64,000 nt of DNA from a virus, in IMG/VR virus record IMGVR_UViG_3300036766_000194, positions 124,001 to 188,000 of that record; one strand, given 5' to 3'. Under the pieces are notes generated by a model that saw nothing but the letters and a program-made list of their open reading frames with translations, was not told the origin of the DNA and did not search any database. Made by a program: the position numbers and the translations under genes. Every line of letters starts with the position of its first letter. Positions within the stretch are counted from its first letter, which is position 1. Of this stretch, positions 35,572-45,210 are shown piece by piece.

Positions 35572-35705
35572 TCTCCTGCCTCCATTTCGCTGTAGACAGT
35601 TCTGCGGTCCAGAAGAACATTTTCCCAGATAGCCAAGACGCTCCAATTCGATGGTCCCCCATAGCCGGGGTAATAATGCATTTTAATAACTATTTTAGGT
35701 TTCAT
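35556..35705 (-). CDS. 49-residue hypothetical protein
   Basis: The frame reads MKPKIVIKMHYYPGYGG...WENVLLDRRTVYSEMEAGEC to TGA, with a second ATG at 35681. It contains the ribosome site of the SMC-like gene and overlaps it. Codon quality supports coding. It could be a remnant of the missing N-terminal lobe, but no Walker A is visible. Confidence 0.5.
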   Translation of the reverse strand: MKPKIVIKMHYYPGYGGPSNWSVLAIWENVLLDRRTVYSEMEAGECIKS

Positions 35706-35746
35706 TTCGGTTCTTTTGCTACTCCGAGGCGTCTAGACTCTCGTGG

Positions 35747-35986
35747 CTATAACCCAAAAAAGCTCACAACTCCGAGCCACGAAAAAGCCGCAGCCAATAT
35801 CATTGGAAACGCGGTGAAAACAACTTCCGCGATGAAAACAAATTTCTGCCAATAAGTGGTGGGATTGAGAAAGTGATAGGCAGCAAGGTCAATACCAGGG
35901 AAAATAGCCAAGAACATCAAGATGGCTAGAGTCATCCCGATAATATACTTCCTTTTGTACTGAGCAGTTTCTATTACGTTGAGCAT
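35747..35986 (-). CDS. Two-helix membrane protein
   Basis: A 79-residue protein with hydrophobic segments (YIIGMTLAILMFLAIF and VFIAEVVFTAFPMILAAAF), ATG after AGGAGGAGG. Holin-like topology is possible but no lysis partner is adjacent. Confidence 0.6.
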   Translation of the reverse strand: MLNVIETAQYKRKYIIGMTLAILMFLAIFPGIDLAAYHFLNPTTYWQKFVFIAEVVFTAFPMILAAAFSWLGVVSFFGL

Positions 35987-36028
35987 AACATCCTCCTCCT
36001 TTATTACACCAGAGATGTAGGATTAATA

Positions 36029-36424
36029 CTAACTTTTGTTCCAATCGCCTTGGAACAGACCAAAATATAGATTGTAGTTCCCTGCGAACTCCGCCCAATA
36101 CCGTTTTATAGGATCAAATCCCGTAGATAAAAGAGTCGCTGTCTTCTCCGCCACCGGGGTGAACTCTATAGGAAGGTTGTGTAGAATAAAATCTTGGGGA
36201 GGACGGTAGCTTATGGGAACGTTTATAAACTCTCCCCAAGTCATAGGTATATTTGACCACGACTGTAGGAGTTGGGTAAAGTACAAATTTTCAGGCAACC
36301 AGGTTTGAGAATACAGTAATGTGTCTCCCCAGAGAACAGTAGTCTGAACTCTCTTCTCTACAGCATTGACTGCTAAAACGGGAAGATAATGATCAGGGAG
36401 TTTGATGCTTAGAATTCTACCCAT
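36029..36424 (-). CDS. 131-residue hypothetical protein
   Basis: Hydrophobic and aromatic beta-rich protein (LYSQTWLPENLYFTQLL...). No motif. It immediately follows the possible clamp gene (8 bases), suggesting one operon. Confidence 0.55.
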   Translation of the reverse strand: MGRILSIKLPDHYLPVLAVNAVEKRVQTTVLWGDTLLYSQTWLPENLYFTQLLQSWSNIPMTWGEFINVPISYRPPQDFILHNLPIEFTPVAEKTATLLSTGFDPIKRYWAEFAGNYNLYFGLFQGDWNKS

Positions 36425-36432
36425 AAGGTCTC

Positions 36433-37419
36433 CTAGAATGTTTTGAAGGAAACCGCCCAGTTTCCTCTTTCAAGACGCATTGTAGGATGATTACCCACAT
36501 TTACACTATACAAGGTAATTTCATCTTCTTTAGTCTGTTCCAAAGCATCTACAATTAGCTTGGCTGTTTTGGTATAGATAGTGAATTTTGTATCTCCGGC
36601 TCCTCCTACTCCAAACTTAGAAGTTAAACCGTGATTATCCTTAACTCTTACTTCCTGACCTGTCAATTCTATATTTCCACTGACAATGCTTGCTGCCGCG
36701 TTTAGAGCATAACAGAGACGATCGGCGGGATAGGAAACTAATTTGGTCCCCGCCACATTGTAGAGTTTAAACAAAATGTCGCTGACATTGTGGGTTCCAA
36801 CAAATGTCAAAAGACTATCTGTGGAAGCTCCCCAATACCCTTTCTCAGTCAGATAGATTTCTTCTACAGAGGGAGATAGAAATTTTAGAAAGGTATCACG
36901 AGGCTGTAACTGAATCTTTTTCAATTCCTCTGGTCCTTGCCAAATGATAATTCCATACACGGTGGGAAGTAGAATTATTCCATTAGTAAGAGAAGGAAAG
37001 GCTACTACAGGGAAAGGTTTCGCATTAAACCCAGAAAATAAAGAAGGATCTAACTTCATTTTAACATCACCAATGGTGTGAGTTTTTAACCCGGCTTGTT
37101 CATGTTTTACGGTATGGACACGAAGTTCATTGTTCCAAGTGTTATTAATAGAAGAGATCTTCAATACACCATTGGGATCCAAATCTACATCTACCTGTTC
37201 TTCAGGAAGAACCCGTAATCTCTCCTGAAGTTGTAATAAACTAACACAAGTTCCCCTTACGCTTAAAGATAATTTTTTAGATTGAATGAATCCAAACGGA
37301 GAGGAACGATAAAAAGTTAGAGGCTCATCCACATAAATCGCAATATAGGGAGATCCATTATCAAATGCGGTCAGAGAACGAAGTGTCTTTAAGAGTTCGT
37401 TTTTGTCTACCAAGGGCAT
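36433..37419 (-). CDS. Possible sliding clamp-like protein
   Basis: A 328-residue soluble protein of repeated beta-rich modules with short helices. Segments such as LDPSLFSGFNAKPFPVV and the C-terminal DEITLYSVNVGNHPTMRLERGNWAVSF look like beta-clamp/PCNA-type domain strands. The size suits a two- or three-domain clamp, and the genome encodes a clamp loader. The similarity is by eye only, so this remains a hypothesis. Confidence 0.35.
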   Translation of the reverse strand: MPLVDKNELLKTLRSLTAFDNGSPYIAIYVDEPLTFYRSSPFGFIQSKKLSLSVRGTCVSLLQLQERLRVLPEEQVDVDLDPNGVLKISSINNTWNNELRVHTVKHEQAGLKTHTIGDVKMKLDPSLFSGFNAKPFPVVAFPSLTNGIILLPTVYGIIIWQGPEELKKIQLQPRDTFLKFLSPSVEEIYLTEKGYWGASTDSLLTFVGTHNVSDILFKLYNVAGTKLVSYPADRLCYALNAAASIVSGNIELTGQEVRVKDNHGLTSKFGVGGAGDTKFTIYTKTAKLIVDALEQTKEDEITLYSVNVGNHPTMRLERGNWAVSFKTF

Positions 37420-37431
37420 ACAATTTTAATA

Positions 37432-40400
37432 CTAGCTCACCGTAATTTGTGAGACAACATATATCGTAACACCTAGAGAATCGGTTATCTGGATGATAGG
37501 TGTTAACACCCCCACAGTGGGAGAATTGATACTCAAAACACCCGCCGATGACAAAGTCACTCCTGTAGGAGCCGTTCCAAGTATTGAGAATGTAAAGGGG
37601 GCATTTCCACCTATTATAGATCCGTTGGTGACTAGATTAAATGTCGAAAGCATCGCATGAACGGATGACACCCCAACAGAAGCCTGTAACGGGAATTTGA
37701 CTGAAATGACTTCAGAAGGAGCCGTATCTCCTACATTTGCTTTTAACATAGCTACCACACGAAAGTTAAACTGCGTACTCATAGTTCCCGAGTTCAACAT
37801 TTGAGGATTCAACGTAACGTTGTAAGATGTGATATCCGGACTATTTAAGGTTGTCAAGGTGGTATAAGACCCCGGAGGAGAACCTAGTATCTGCTGCTGT
37901 ACCCTATACCCAACGACGTTTTCCTTATTTTGTTGAGTCCATGTAAGCTGAGCGGATCCTACAATACGAGAAGGGATTTCTGATCCCCTGATACTCCATG
38001 ATCCCGACCCTGCTTGTGTAAAAGAAGGAGTGTACTGTCCTACGAATTCGCTAACAATATCTCCCAGACTAAAAAATCCTGCGTTAGCTAGAATAGAACT
38101 CAATCCTATCCCGAACGAATTAGCAATGAGAACGCCTGCGGTTTGAGTACTGATAATTTCCAAACTGTTTGGTGTGCTGGTGGAATAATTACCAGAGAAA
38201 CTACCTCCAGAGCCAGTTGATGAGAAAGAGTTCTTTAGAGGATCTGCATTTGCTATTTCGTACAAAAACACAGTTCCGCTTGTATAACTTGTCCCCGAGT
38301 ATGAAATTTTCAAAGATCCTGCTACTAGGTTAGTGGTGTAGTTAAAGATCCCAAATGCGTTGGAATATACAGCCCTGTTATTATCAGTAAGGCCCGGAGT
38401 AAAGTTAGGATTTGAATTAACAAACAAGAGCAAACTATTGGCTTTTACTAGGTTTGGTAGAGATATACTATCACTTGAAATTCCTTGAAAATTAGCCTGA
38501 GCAGATTGTAGGATAATCGGGGCGACATAGTCCGTTACCGCATAGGGGATAGTTAACACTGGAGAAGGAGTTGAAGTTATCGGTATCAGTGTCTGGATAT
38601 TAGAATCTGGAGATGTTCCATCGGCTGACACAGAATACATTTTAAACCTATAATTCTTAGTTACATCCAGTATTCCCGTCGTGTAGCTTAAAGCTACTCC
38701 TGATGTTATCGTAGCAAGAGTGTTATAAGGTCCCAAGTCAATAGAGACACTGATGACATAAGATTGAACCAGATCTGGACGCTCCTGAGTCCAACTCAGT
38801 GTTGCTACATAGTTGTTATCAGTAACAACAGGGTTTAGAACAGGAGCAGTCTGGAGTCCGACATACCCTGAGAAAGGTTCAAAAAGTATTTCCCCGCTTG
38901 TAACAATTTGGTTGCGTAGTTTTGTTTTGTCCCAAGTTCCTATGATCAATCCATGAGCCATGTCTATTAGAGTTTCATAAGTAGCCCCGTCGCTTCCTAG
39001 GGTTCCTATTAGCAGTTTACCTGTGTGTAGGCTCTCAAGGTTGGTTTGACGTACAAACTGAACATTGTCCGCGCCATAGATAAGTCCGGATTCTTTAGAA
39101 ATCTCCAATTTACCCTGGACTTCTAATGTGTCATTTTTAACTTGTAACAAGACGAGTCCATTAGGCCCACTCAGTATGAGGATGCGCTTATTAGCAATCG
39201 TCGCGGTGATGAATATACGATTGACTGTAAAGGACGTTAGATCAGGTAAATTCAAAGTAGCATCGGGGTTATCCGTGCTGATCAAGGGAGCAGTGCTGTA
39301 ACGATATAACTTTTGATTATTCAGCAAGACAAAGGTCTGATCTTGTTCTGTGTGTACTGCGTCTAAGATAGGCACGATGTTCGTGGAAGGAGGAAGTAAA
39401 CGACGCAAGATAGCTGTATTTATTTCAGGATTATACTGGTTTACGAGAACAGAACTTGGACTTATGGATATAAAACGATCATGTCCCTGTAGGGTTACAC
39501 TTCTACGAATAGAAGTCATGTTCGTATACAGACTAGATTTAATGGGAGAAGACCACATTTGGGTGGTATTTCGATAAGCAATATTTGTAGGAGTGAGATT
39601 ATTAGAGGTAGAAATGAAGTTGCTTCTAGCTAAAACGTGATCGTCAAACGTAATAAAAGTGTAGGCTACAACATCGACAGAAACTGTAGAAGAAACCGGA
39701 GTGTTAATTCCATCATTTACGGTTAAGCTAAAAGTTAGGGTTTCTCCATTAATATTGGCTCCCGATGTACTAAAAGTCAAGGTAGAAGAACTACCTCCCG
39801 TAGATACAATAGTCCCCGAGGTTTGGACAAAAGAATAGGTAGGAAATGTGTGAGAATCCACCGTTACTGTAGGGGTCAACGTTACAGTTGAATTTCTCGC
39901 CGCACTAACAGGATTGCTAGGCCAAGTGATAATCGGAATAGGTACAGCGGGAACTGTAATGACAGCTGTTGCTATTGCCATTCCTGTTGGGGGGAAATGA
40001 ATAGGGTTATTGTTGAAATCTATGTCCACAGCTCCTGCTGTAAGAGTGATAGAGAATCCCGCAGGTCCTACAGAATTAGACACAACTAAAGTAGCAGAAG
40101 AATTAGTGCTAAGAGGAGGATAATTAGGTATAAGAGAAACTCCTGTTAGTGAAGAAATACTCCATTCATACTGTAAAGGGTCTGCATTAGCATCACTACT
40201 CCCACTGGCATCAAAGGTGTAGGGAATGCCACGATAGGCTGTCAGAGTCAAGGGGGTGACAATAGCTATAGGAGTGACATTATAGCCAGAAAGAAACTGA
40301 ACTTTGTAGGAAGAATTTTCCCCAAAAATTAGCCAACCTGATGTACTAGGAACAACATCTCTAGTTCCCCTTAGGAAAGACAACCGAGGAGGATTACGAA

Positions 40401-41640
40401 AATCTTGACGAACGGTCAATTGAAAGTCTGTCACATTAAGGTCCGCTACTATAACAATAGAATCTGTCACTCCGGATAGCGTCATATCACGGATGAGATA
40501 GGTAAGAGTCACACTTGAAACGGGAGGGGACCCTCCTGTCATTACTGTCAGTGTTGGTTCTACAATACTCTGGGTGATTGTACCTAGAAAATCATTAAAT
40601 GTCCATGATCCCGCTAAAATACTTGCTAGATAACCTACCAGACTATTACCTATTAATCCTGAGCGGCTTTGGGTGTAATAGGCAAACGCAAGATAGCGCG
40701 AATTTCCATTGGCAATTACAGAAAATTTGGTAGAAGATTGACGACAGATTATGTTGCGTAAAGTAGTGGGAGAACCCCAGACCCCTGTTGTCTTTTTAAT
40801 GACGTTAACCTGCACTGTCATGTCAGTGAATTGAAAACTTTTAGGATGTTCGGTAAAGTATAACTCTAGATTGTCGCCATTCGTAGATACTAGAGATAAA
40901 GCTCCAAAAGTATCTCCTACACGGCTAGCAGAAGATAAGATTATGACAGAGTACACCACAACGCCCGAAGGAGTTATTTCATAACCTTTTAGAGCGTCTG
41001 CTGAGTCCGGAGTGATAATATCTAAGACAGCATAAGTATTCCCATTAACAAGAGGAACTATATCATAGTCTCCCTGAATTTCTTCTCCAGTTGTTAGGGC
41101 AAAAGGTCCTTGTAAAGCTGCCGCTACAAATGTCCACGTAACGCTACCCTCAGTCGTTGTACCAGAAGTAGACCAAGTAGGTTCTGTAATTCCCGAGGTT
41201 CCTGGCGTTGTTACAATTTGAATACTTCCGTTAAAATCGGTGACCTTGGCATTTAAAGCATAGGAATGATTTGCTATCCAACGAGGAGAACTATCTAGAG
41301 TAAATTTTACAACATCAAAAGTGCCACTTTTAACAGGAGGAGAACCTGCGTAACCTGTTCTAGTTCCAATGATATGAATGTAGCCATTGCTGTCCTGACA
41401 AACTGCTGGGTCAAAAGGAGTAGAATTTTTATTAGGAAAGGAGTAAGAACCTCCCTGAGTAAACGTGATGCCGTAATCATCGCTATAAAACCAAGAAAAA
41501 TCTGGTCCCGGAGGGGAACTAGAAACAGCTGAAGTACTTACCAGCCAAAGGATACCCTTGATAATGGTACAGTCAGAATTTCCTGTTAGCTGCGGATAGT
41601 TCCATGTACCTGGAAATGACCCCTGAATAGGACCAGACAT
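37432..41640 (-). CDS. Large fibre-like virion protein with Ig/FN3 domains
   Basis: A 1402-residue protein, the longest in the window. The N-terminal part has propeller-like repeats (FSWFYSDDYGITF) and the module RWIANHSYALNAKV...GTSGITEPTW. The middle has Ser/Thr-rich PKD/Ig-like beta domains. Two fibronectin type III domains follow (...LSWTQERPDLVQSYVISV; ...LTWTQQNKENVVGYRVQ), and the C-terminus is a putative Ig domain of cadherin-like type (FSILGTAPTGVTLSSAGVL). A role as tail fibre, baseplate or surface adhesin is inferred. No signal peptide. It lies upstream of a homing nuclease next to the portal. Confidence 0.7.
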   Translation of the reverse strand: MSGPIQGSFPGTWNYPQLTGNSDCTIIKGILWLVSTSAVSSSPPGPDFSWFYSDDYGITFTQGGSYSFPNKNSTPFDPAVCQDSNGYIHIIGTRTGYAGSPPVKSGTFDVVKFTLDSSPRWIANHSYALNAKVTDFNGSIQIVTTPGTSGITEPTWSTSGTTTEGSVTWTFVAAALQGPFALTTGEEIQGDYDIVPLVNGNTYAVLDIITPDSADALKGYEITPSGVVVYSVIILSSASRVGDTFGALSLVSTNGDNLELYFTEHPKSFQFTDMTVQVNVIKKTTGVWGSPTTLRNIICRQSSTKFSVIANGNSRYLAFAYYTQSRSGLIGNSLVGYLASILAGSWTFNDFLGTITQSIVEPTLTVMTGGSPPVSSVTLTYLIRDMTLSGVTDSIVIVADLNVTDFQLTVRQDFRNPPRLSFLRGTRDVVPSTSGWLIFGENSSYKVQFLSGYNVTPIAIVTPLTLTAYRGIPYTFDASGSSDANADPLQYEWSISSLTGVSLIPNYPPLSTNSSATLVVSNSVGPAGFSITLTAGAVDIDFNNNPIHFPPTGMAIATAVITVPAVPIPIITWPSNPVSAARNSTVTLTPTVTVDSHTFPTYSFVQTSGTIVSTGGSSSTLTFSTSGANINGETLTFSLTVNDGINTPVSSTVSVDVVAYTFITFDDHVLARSNFISTSNNLTPTNIAYRNTTQMWSSPIKSSLYTNMTSIRRSVTLQGHDRFISISPSSVLVNQYNPEINTAILRRLLPPSTNIVPILDAVHTEQDQTFVLLNNQKLYRYSTAPLISTDNPDATLNLPDLTSFTVNRIFITATIANKRILILSGPNGLVLLQVKNDTLEVQGKLEISKESGLIYGADNVQFVRQTNLESLHTGKLLIGTLGSDGATYETLIDMAHGLIIGTWDKTKLRNQIVTSGEILFEPFSGYVGLQTAPVLNPVVTDNNYVATLSWTQERPDLVQSYVISVSIDLGPYNTLATITSGVALSYTTGILDVTKNYRFKMYSVSADGTSPDSNIQTLIPITSTPSPVLTIPYAVTDYVAPIILQSAQANFQGISSDSISLPNLVKANSLLLFVNSNPNFTPGLTDNNRAVYSNAFGIFNYTTNLVAGSLKISYSGTSYTSGTVFLYEIANADPLKNSFSSTGSGGSFSGNYSTSTPNSLEIISTQTAGVLIANSFGIGLSSILANAGFFSLGDIVSEFVGQYTPSFTQAGSGSWSIRGSEIPSRIVGSAQLTWTQQNKENVVGYRVQQQILGSPPGSYTTLTTLNSPDITSYNVTLNPQMLNSGTMSTQFNFRVVAMLKANVGDTAPSEVISVKFPLQASVGVSSVHAMLSTFNLVTNGSIIGGNAPFTFSILGTAPTGVTLSSAGVLSINSPTVGVLTPIIQITDSLGVTIYVVSQITVS

Positions 41641-42140
41641 TAGACCCCCTTCTTCCTTTCTAGCACATGAAGATTAGATAAATTCTGTTGTTTCTTCAAA
41701 CAACCGCAGTTCTTTGTGTGCCCAATTCTAATACTGCTTCCTGCTGTCACAAATTCTCTCCCGCAATGACAACGACAAAGCCAAAAAGCATTGCCATCTT
41801 TATCGTTCTTAACTCTAGTTAATGCGGTTATACCGTTGATGACTACGTTCTTCATATCTTTGAATGGCGACCCTGGCCAAGATCCAATTTCTCTGTAGAT
41901 CCGATTTCGTTCATAAATACTTTTGATAGTTGCTTCAAGAGTTGGTTTGTGACCCTTAATTCGTAAACTTTTGCTAGTCTTCCTTTTGGAAATTTCAGAG
42001 TGCGGCCCGGTAAACCCTTCACCACCGCGACAAATATTGTAGCCGATATCGGGATGTTGGGCGCAAAGTGCCTTTATCAAAATCTTTTCTTGTTCGCAAA
42101 TTTCTTGATTGAGTAGTTTGAAAACGCGGGGACTAGACAC
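41640..42140 (-). CDS. Chimeric homing endonuclease remnant
   Basis: The start is set at GTG 42140, just before the portal stop. The N-terminal part EICEQEKILIKALCAQHPDI...NICRGGEGFTGP is the C-terminal half of a GIY-YIG nuclease with its modular DNA-binding helix (SEISKRKTSKSL). The C-terminus carries the AP2/HNH-type zinc module WLCRCHCGREF...TKNCGC. The catalytic GIY/YIG strands are missing because the gene begins where the portal gene ends, so it is probably inactive. Confidence 0.65.
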   Translation of the reverse strand: MSSPRVFKLLNQEICEQEKILIKALCAQHPDIGYNICRGGEGFTGPHSEISKRKTSKSLRIKGHKPTLEATIKSIYERNRIYREIGSWPGSPFKDMKNVVINGITALTRVKNDKDGNAFWLCRCHCGREFVTAGSSIRIGHTKNCGCLKKQQNLSNLHVLERKKGV

Positions 42141-44562
42141 CTTCGCCCGATCCCTCTGGTCCTTCGTCTTCCTTATCAACTTCGTCCAGTTGAAGACCCT
42201 TAGCCACACGCTTGAGAATATCTGTGCGCATAATAAGTTCAGGACCCAAGTTACCATAGATATTATCAAGAAGATTATTCATCTTACTATCGTTGACAGA
42301 CCAAAGATCATCTTCCAATTGACGTTTAACAGTTTCTGGGTCAATGTTTAAGAACTCCAAAATGGTGCTGACTGGGAGTGAACCTTTGCTGTAAAGATTG
42401 AACAACATGTCATACAGATCGCCAGAGTCACGCAGCGCCATACGGGAGAAGGAAACCTTGGGGTATATCCAACGAGGGCGACCGTACTTGTCCATCTCGT
42501 AAAAACCCTTCTTCATAGCGATAGGCTTGAAGATTTGTTCTTCTAATATGTTACTGACGATGTCACGGAATTGGAGATAGCTTGTATTCATGATTTCAAG
42601 TTGAATACGATTACCGGAGTAGAGACCTTCTCCTATTAGAATTTCAGGAGAGAATCCCAACCCTATGGCTATGTCAGAATTTGTGTGTTGCCACTCTCCG
42701 TCAAGAGCAAGGAGACGGCCTTCACTACCGATTTCATTCCACTGACATTCATAATTCACAACAACTGTATAGTCGGGATCCGCTACTGCCTCGTCAATAT
42801 GAGCACGGAGAGCCATAACTTCAGATGCGGGAATGTCCGGAGCCACAATGAGACGCTTAGGTGTCATATTGCGAGAAGCAATAGTAGACTGTACTTGGCG
42901 CAGCTTTTCACGATAAATAATAGTACGAAGACAACGCTGCAGTATAGAACGTCCATGTAATTCATAGTTGGACTTCTTACGCGCCATATGAATAACGTAA
43001 GAACCTTCAAAAGGATTCTGGTTAAGCATAATCTTACCCTCTTGGGCAAGAGTATCCTTAACATTAGAAGGGACATCAGGGTCTTCCATGTAAACTTGTT
43101 TCTGTTGGTCAGGTGGCTTGAAATAAATTGAAGGTCCATCACTTATCAAACCTTCATTAGCAATTTCTACTTGCTCAGGAGGTAGAACCTGTATACGATC
43201 AAAACCACTGTATTTAAAGTTGGTGATGTGACTGAACAATTCTAGTTGTTTATGTTTCTTCTCACGAATTTCTTGAAGCTCTTCTAGAAGTTCTTTCTTT
43301 TTTTTGAGCAGTTTTAACAAGTGCTTCATTTCAAGAAGTTCTCTCTGAGCCTTAGCACTAGCCCCCATTGCTAGAGCTTCTTGAATACTCTGCTCCGTTC
43401 CATCAGCCGAAGGAGGCATACCACCTCCACCTCCACCACCAGAAGAAGGTGCGGGACCACCCATATCAACATCGCCCATTCCGCCCGGTTCAGCACCTGC
43501 TATATCTTCAAGTCCTTCCGCACCCATGGGTGCGCCTTCATCGGTTACGTCTGCTGTGCCTTCTTCAGGCGCAGCACCAGGATCTCCACCCACAGCTGGA
43601 TCAGCAGCAGGTTCTGGTGGAGCAGCAGTAATTGAGATTAGTTTAGCGATCTTTTTAGAAAGTCGCTTTTCATTCATCGCAATTTTACGCCCGGTAACTA
43701 CAGGGTCTTCATCAATATCAAAAGATATTCCTACCTTTTTAAATTCAGGCATTAACAATGACGCCTTCTTCATTAAAGCACTTTGTTTGATAGGATTCAA
43801 CCAGTCAAGAAGTTTTGCGCTACCATCGCTAAGGGGAGAACCTTCATTTTCTTTTAAAGGTTCCATACCTTGAGGATCTTCATTCTTGTCTAAGATCTGT
43901 TGAGCCATCTTACAGGGCTTAACATTTTCCGCTTCTTCGACAAAGAGAAAAGTCTCACCGATCATCCAATATTCACGCACGGCAGCAATAAGGATTTGAA
44001 ACATCTTCGTATCATTGACCACACCTTGGAAAAAGTCAAATATGAAGTCAGCAAATTCTTCGTCAGAACACTTAGGCTTCTCTAAAACCATCTTACTGAG
44101 AGGAATTTCTGTGTGTAAGTCGATGGCACGACCCACGATAGGATCGCGGTCGTAAGCAAGGCGAAAAAACCGAAGCTCTTCAGCACGGGAAGCAGGAAGC
44201 TCTAACGCATCTACAGGAAATTCGTAGGAATAGTAACCAATGTTGTTAGAGTCTGCTATGTTAGCGTTACCTAATCCCCCATCGTTAAACAGCCCTGCAA
44301 CTTTATCCATACCACCACGAGCAGCTTCTTTAATCTGGCGTAGTTTATTACGGAATTCCGCATCTTCAGAGATATTATTGCCTTCCATCTGGGTGTATCG
44401 TCCTGCAGAAGCAAACTCACGAGTTACCGGAGCCTTTGGGCTACGAGTCTTGGCTGGAGACTTTTGAACTGTTACAGAACCATTACGGACACGGGTTGGG
44501 GTAGACTTCTTAGCTGCGGTCTTAGACGTATCGGGTGGTTTTGGAAGCTGTTCGTCGGCCAT
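42133..44562 (-). CDS. Portal protein
   Basis: An 809-residue protein. The portal core is recognised by RFFRLAYDRDPIVGRAIDLH and later HGRSILQRCLRTIIYREKLR, SRNMTPKRLIV, GLGFSPEILIGEGLYSGNR and the wing/crown region. A Gly/Pro/Ala-rich acidic low-complexity insert (about residues 315-395) is unusual. The dodecameric portal forms the DNA channel of the capsid and binds the terminase (known). Basic N-terminal extension (KKSTPTRVRNGSV...). A homing nuclease remnant overlaps its 3' end. Confidence 0.85.
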   Translation of the reverse strand: MADEQLPKPPDTSKTAAKKSTPTRVRNGSVTVQKSPAKTRSPKAPVTREFASAGRYTQMEGNNISEDAEFRNKLRQIKEAARGGMDKVAGLFNDGGLGNANIADSNNIGYYSYEFPVDALELPASRAEELRFFRLAYDRDPIVGRAIDLHTEIPLSKMVLEKPKCSDEEFADFIFDFFQGVVNDTKMFQILIAAVREYWMIGETFLFVEEAENVKPCKMAQQILDKNEDPQGMEPLKENEGSPLSDGSAKLLDWLNPIKQSALMKKASLLMPEFKKVGISFDIDEDPVVTGRKIAMNEKRLSKKIAKLISITAAPPEPAADPAVGGDPGAAPEEGTADVTDEGAPMGAEGLEDIAGAEPGGMGDVDMGGPAPSSGGGGGGGMPPSADGTEQSIQEALAMGASAKAQRELLEMKHLLKLLKKKKELLEELQEIREKKHKQLELFSHITNFKYSGFDRIQVLPPEQVEIANEGLISDGPSIYFKPPDQQKQVYMEDPDVPSNVKDTLAQEGKIMLNQNPFEGSYVIHMARKKSNYELHGRSILQRCLRTIIYREKLRQVQSTIASRNMTPKRLIVAPDIPASEVMALRAHIDEAVADPDYTVVVNYECQWNEIGSEGRLLALDGEWQHTNSDIAIGLGFSPEILIGEGLYSGNRIQLEIMNTSYLQFRDIVSNILEEQIFKPIAMKKGFYEMDKYGRPRWIYPKVSFSRMALRDSGDLYDMLFNLYSKGSLPVSTILEFLNIDPETVKRQLEDDLWSVNDSKMNNLLDNIYGNLGPELIMRTDILKRVAKGLQLDEVDKEDEGPEGSGEGV

Positions 44563-44589
44563 TACAATCCTGTCCTCTTAAAGGGTTTG

Positions 44590-45210
44590 CTAGTTTATTG
44601 GCTTAAATCCATCGGGGATCTTGTCTTTTTTAACCACTCTACTCGTAGGCTTCTCTTTATCCTTGATTTCTTTTTGTGCCGAGGCCAGGATCTCTTCTTT
44701 GGTCATCTCTACAGGAAGGGTACTAATCTCCTTCTTCCTCTGATTCTTTAGACGAACAACACGATGATTTTGAAACGTTTCCATAATCTGGCTTTCCATC
44801 TCTACAGCTAGACGTATATTTTGTTCCTTAATTAACTCCAATTTAGCAGAAGTTTTCTGTAAAATATCTAGAGTACTTACAAATTCATTTTGTTCTGCTT
44901 TTAATTGTGAGCGAAGTTCAGTTTCTTGGTTGTCTAGTTCTTGTAGCAATTTATGTCTCTTCTTATTTTCTGGATTCTCTCGTTCTTGCTTTATCTCTTC
45001 CAGACGACGCTTTATTTCTCTACCTACATAATCTTCCATCTTAGAAAAGTAATTCATAGCTAGATGAACTAATTCAGAAGACTTAGCCGAATACGCCATT
45101 TTATTGTAAGTAGAGCTAGAGTCTCTTCGTAACAATTGACGCTGTTGAGTAATCTCAATATCTGAACTAACCGGGTGTCGAAGAAATCTGAAAGAATTAT
45201 TGTTACCCAT
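44590..45210 (-). CDS. Coiled-coil protein next to the portal
   Basis: A 206-residue, highly charged helical protein with a coiled coil at about residues 60-150 (REIKRRLEEIKQERENPENK) and a Lys-rich tail. It overlaps the polymerase gene by 8 bases. It may be a scaffold or connector-associated protein; function unknown. Confidence 0.55.
   Translation of the reverse strand: MGNNNSFRFLRHPVSSDIEITQQRQLLRRDSSSTYNKMAYSAKSSELVHLAMNYFSKMEDYVGREIKRRLEEIKQERENPENKKRHKLLQELDNQETELRSQLKAEQNEFVSTLDILQKTSAKLELIKEQNIRLAVEMESQIMETFQNHRVVRLKNQRKKEISTLPVEMTKEEILASAQKEIKDKEKPTSRVVKKDKIPDGFKPIN

Noticed and set aside
43368-43873. Plus-strand frames opposite the portal low-complexity insert.
   Set aside because: His/Gln/Leu-rich shadows of the Gly/Ala/Pro insert; the minus-strand portal frame is continuous and recognisable.
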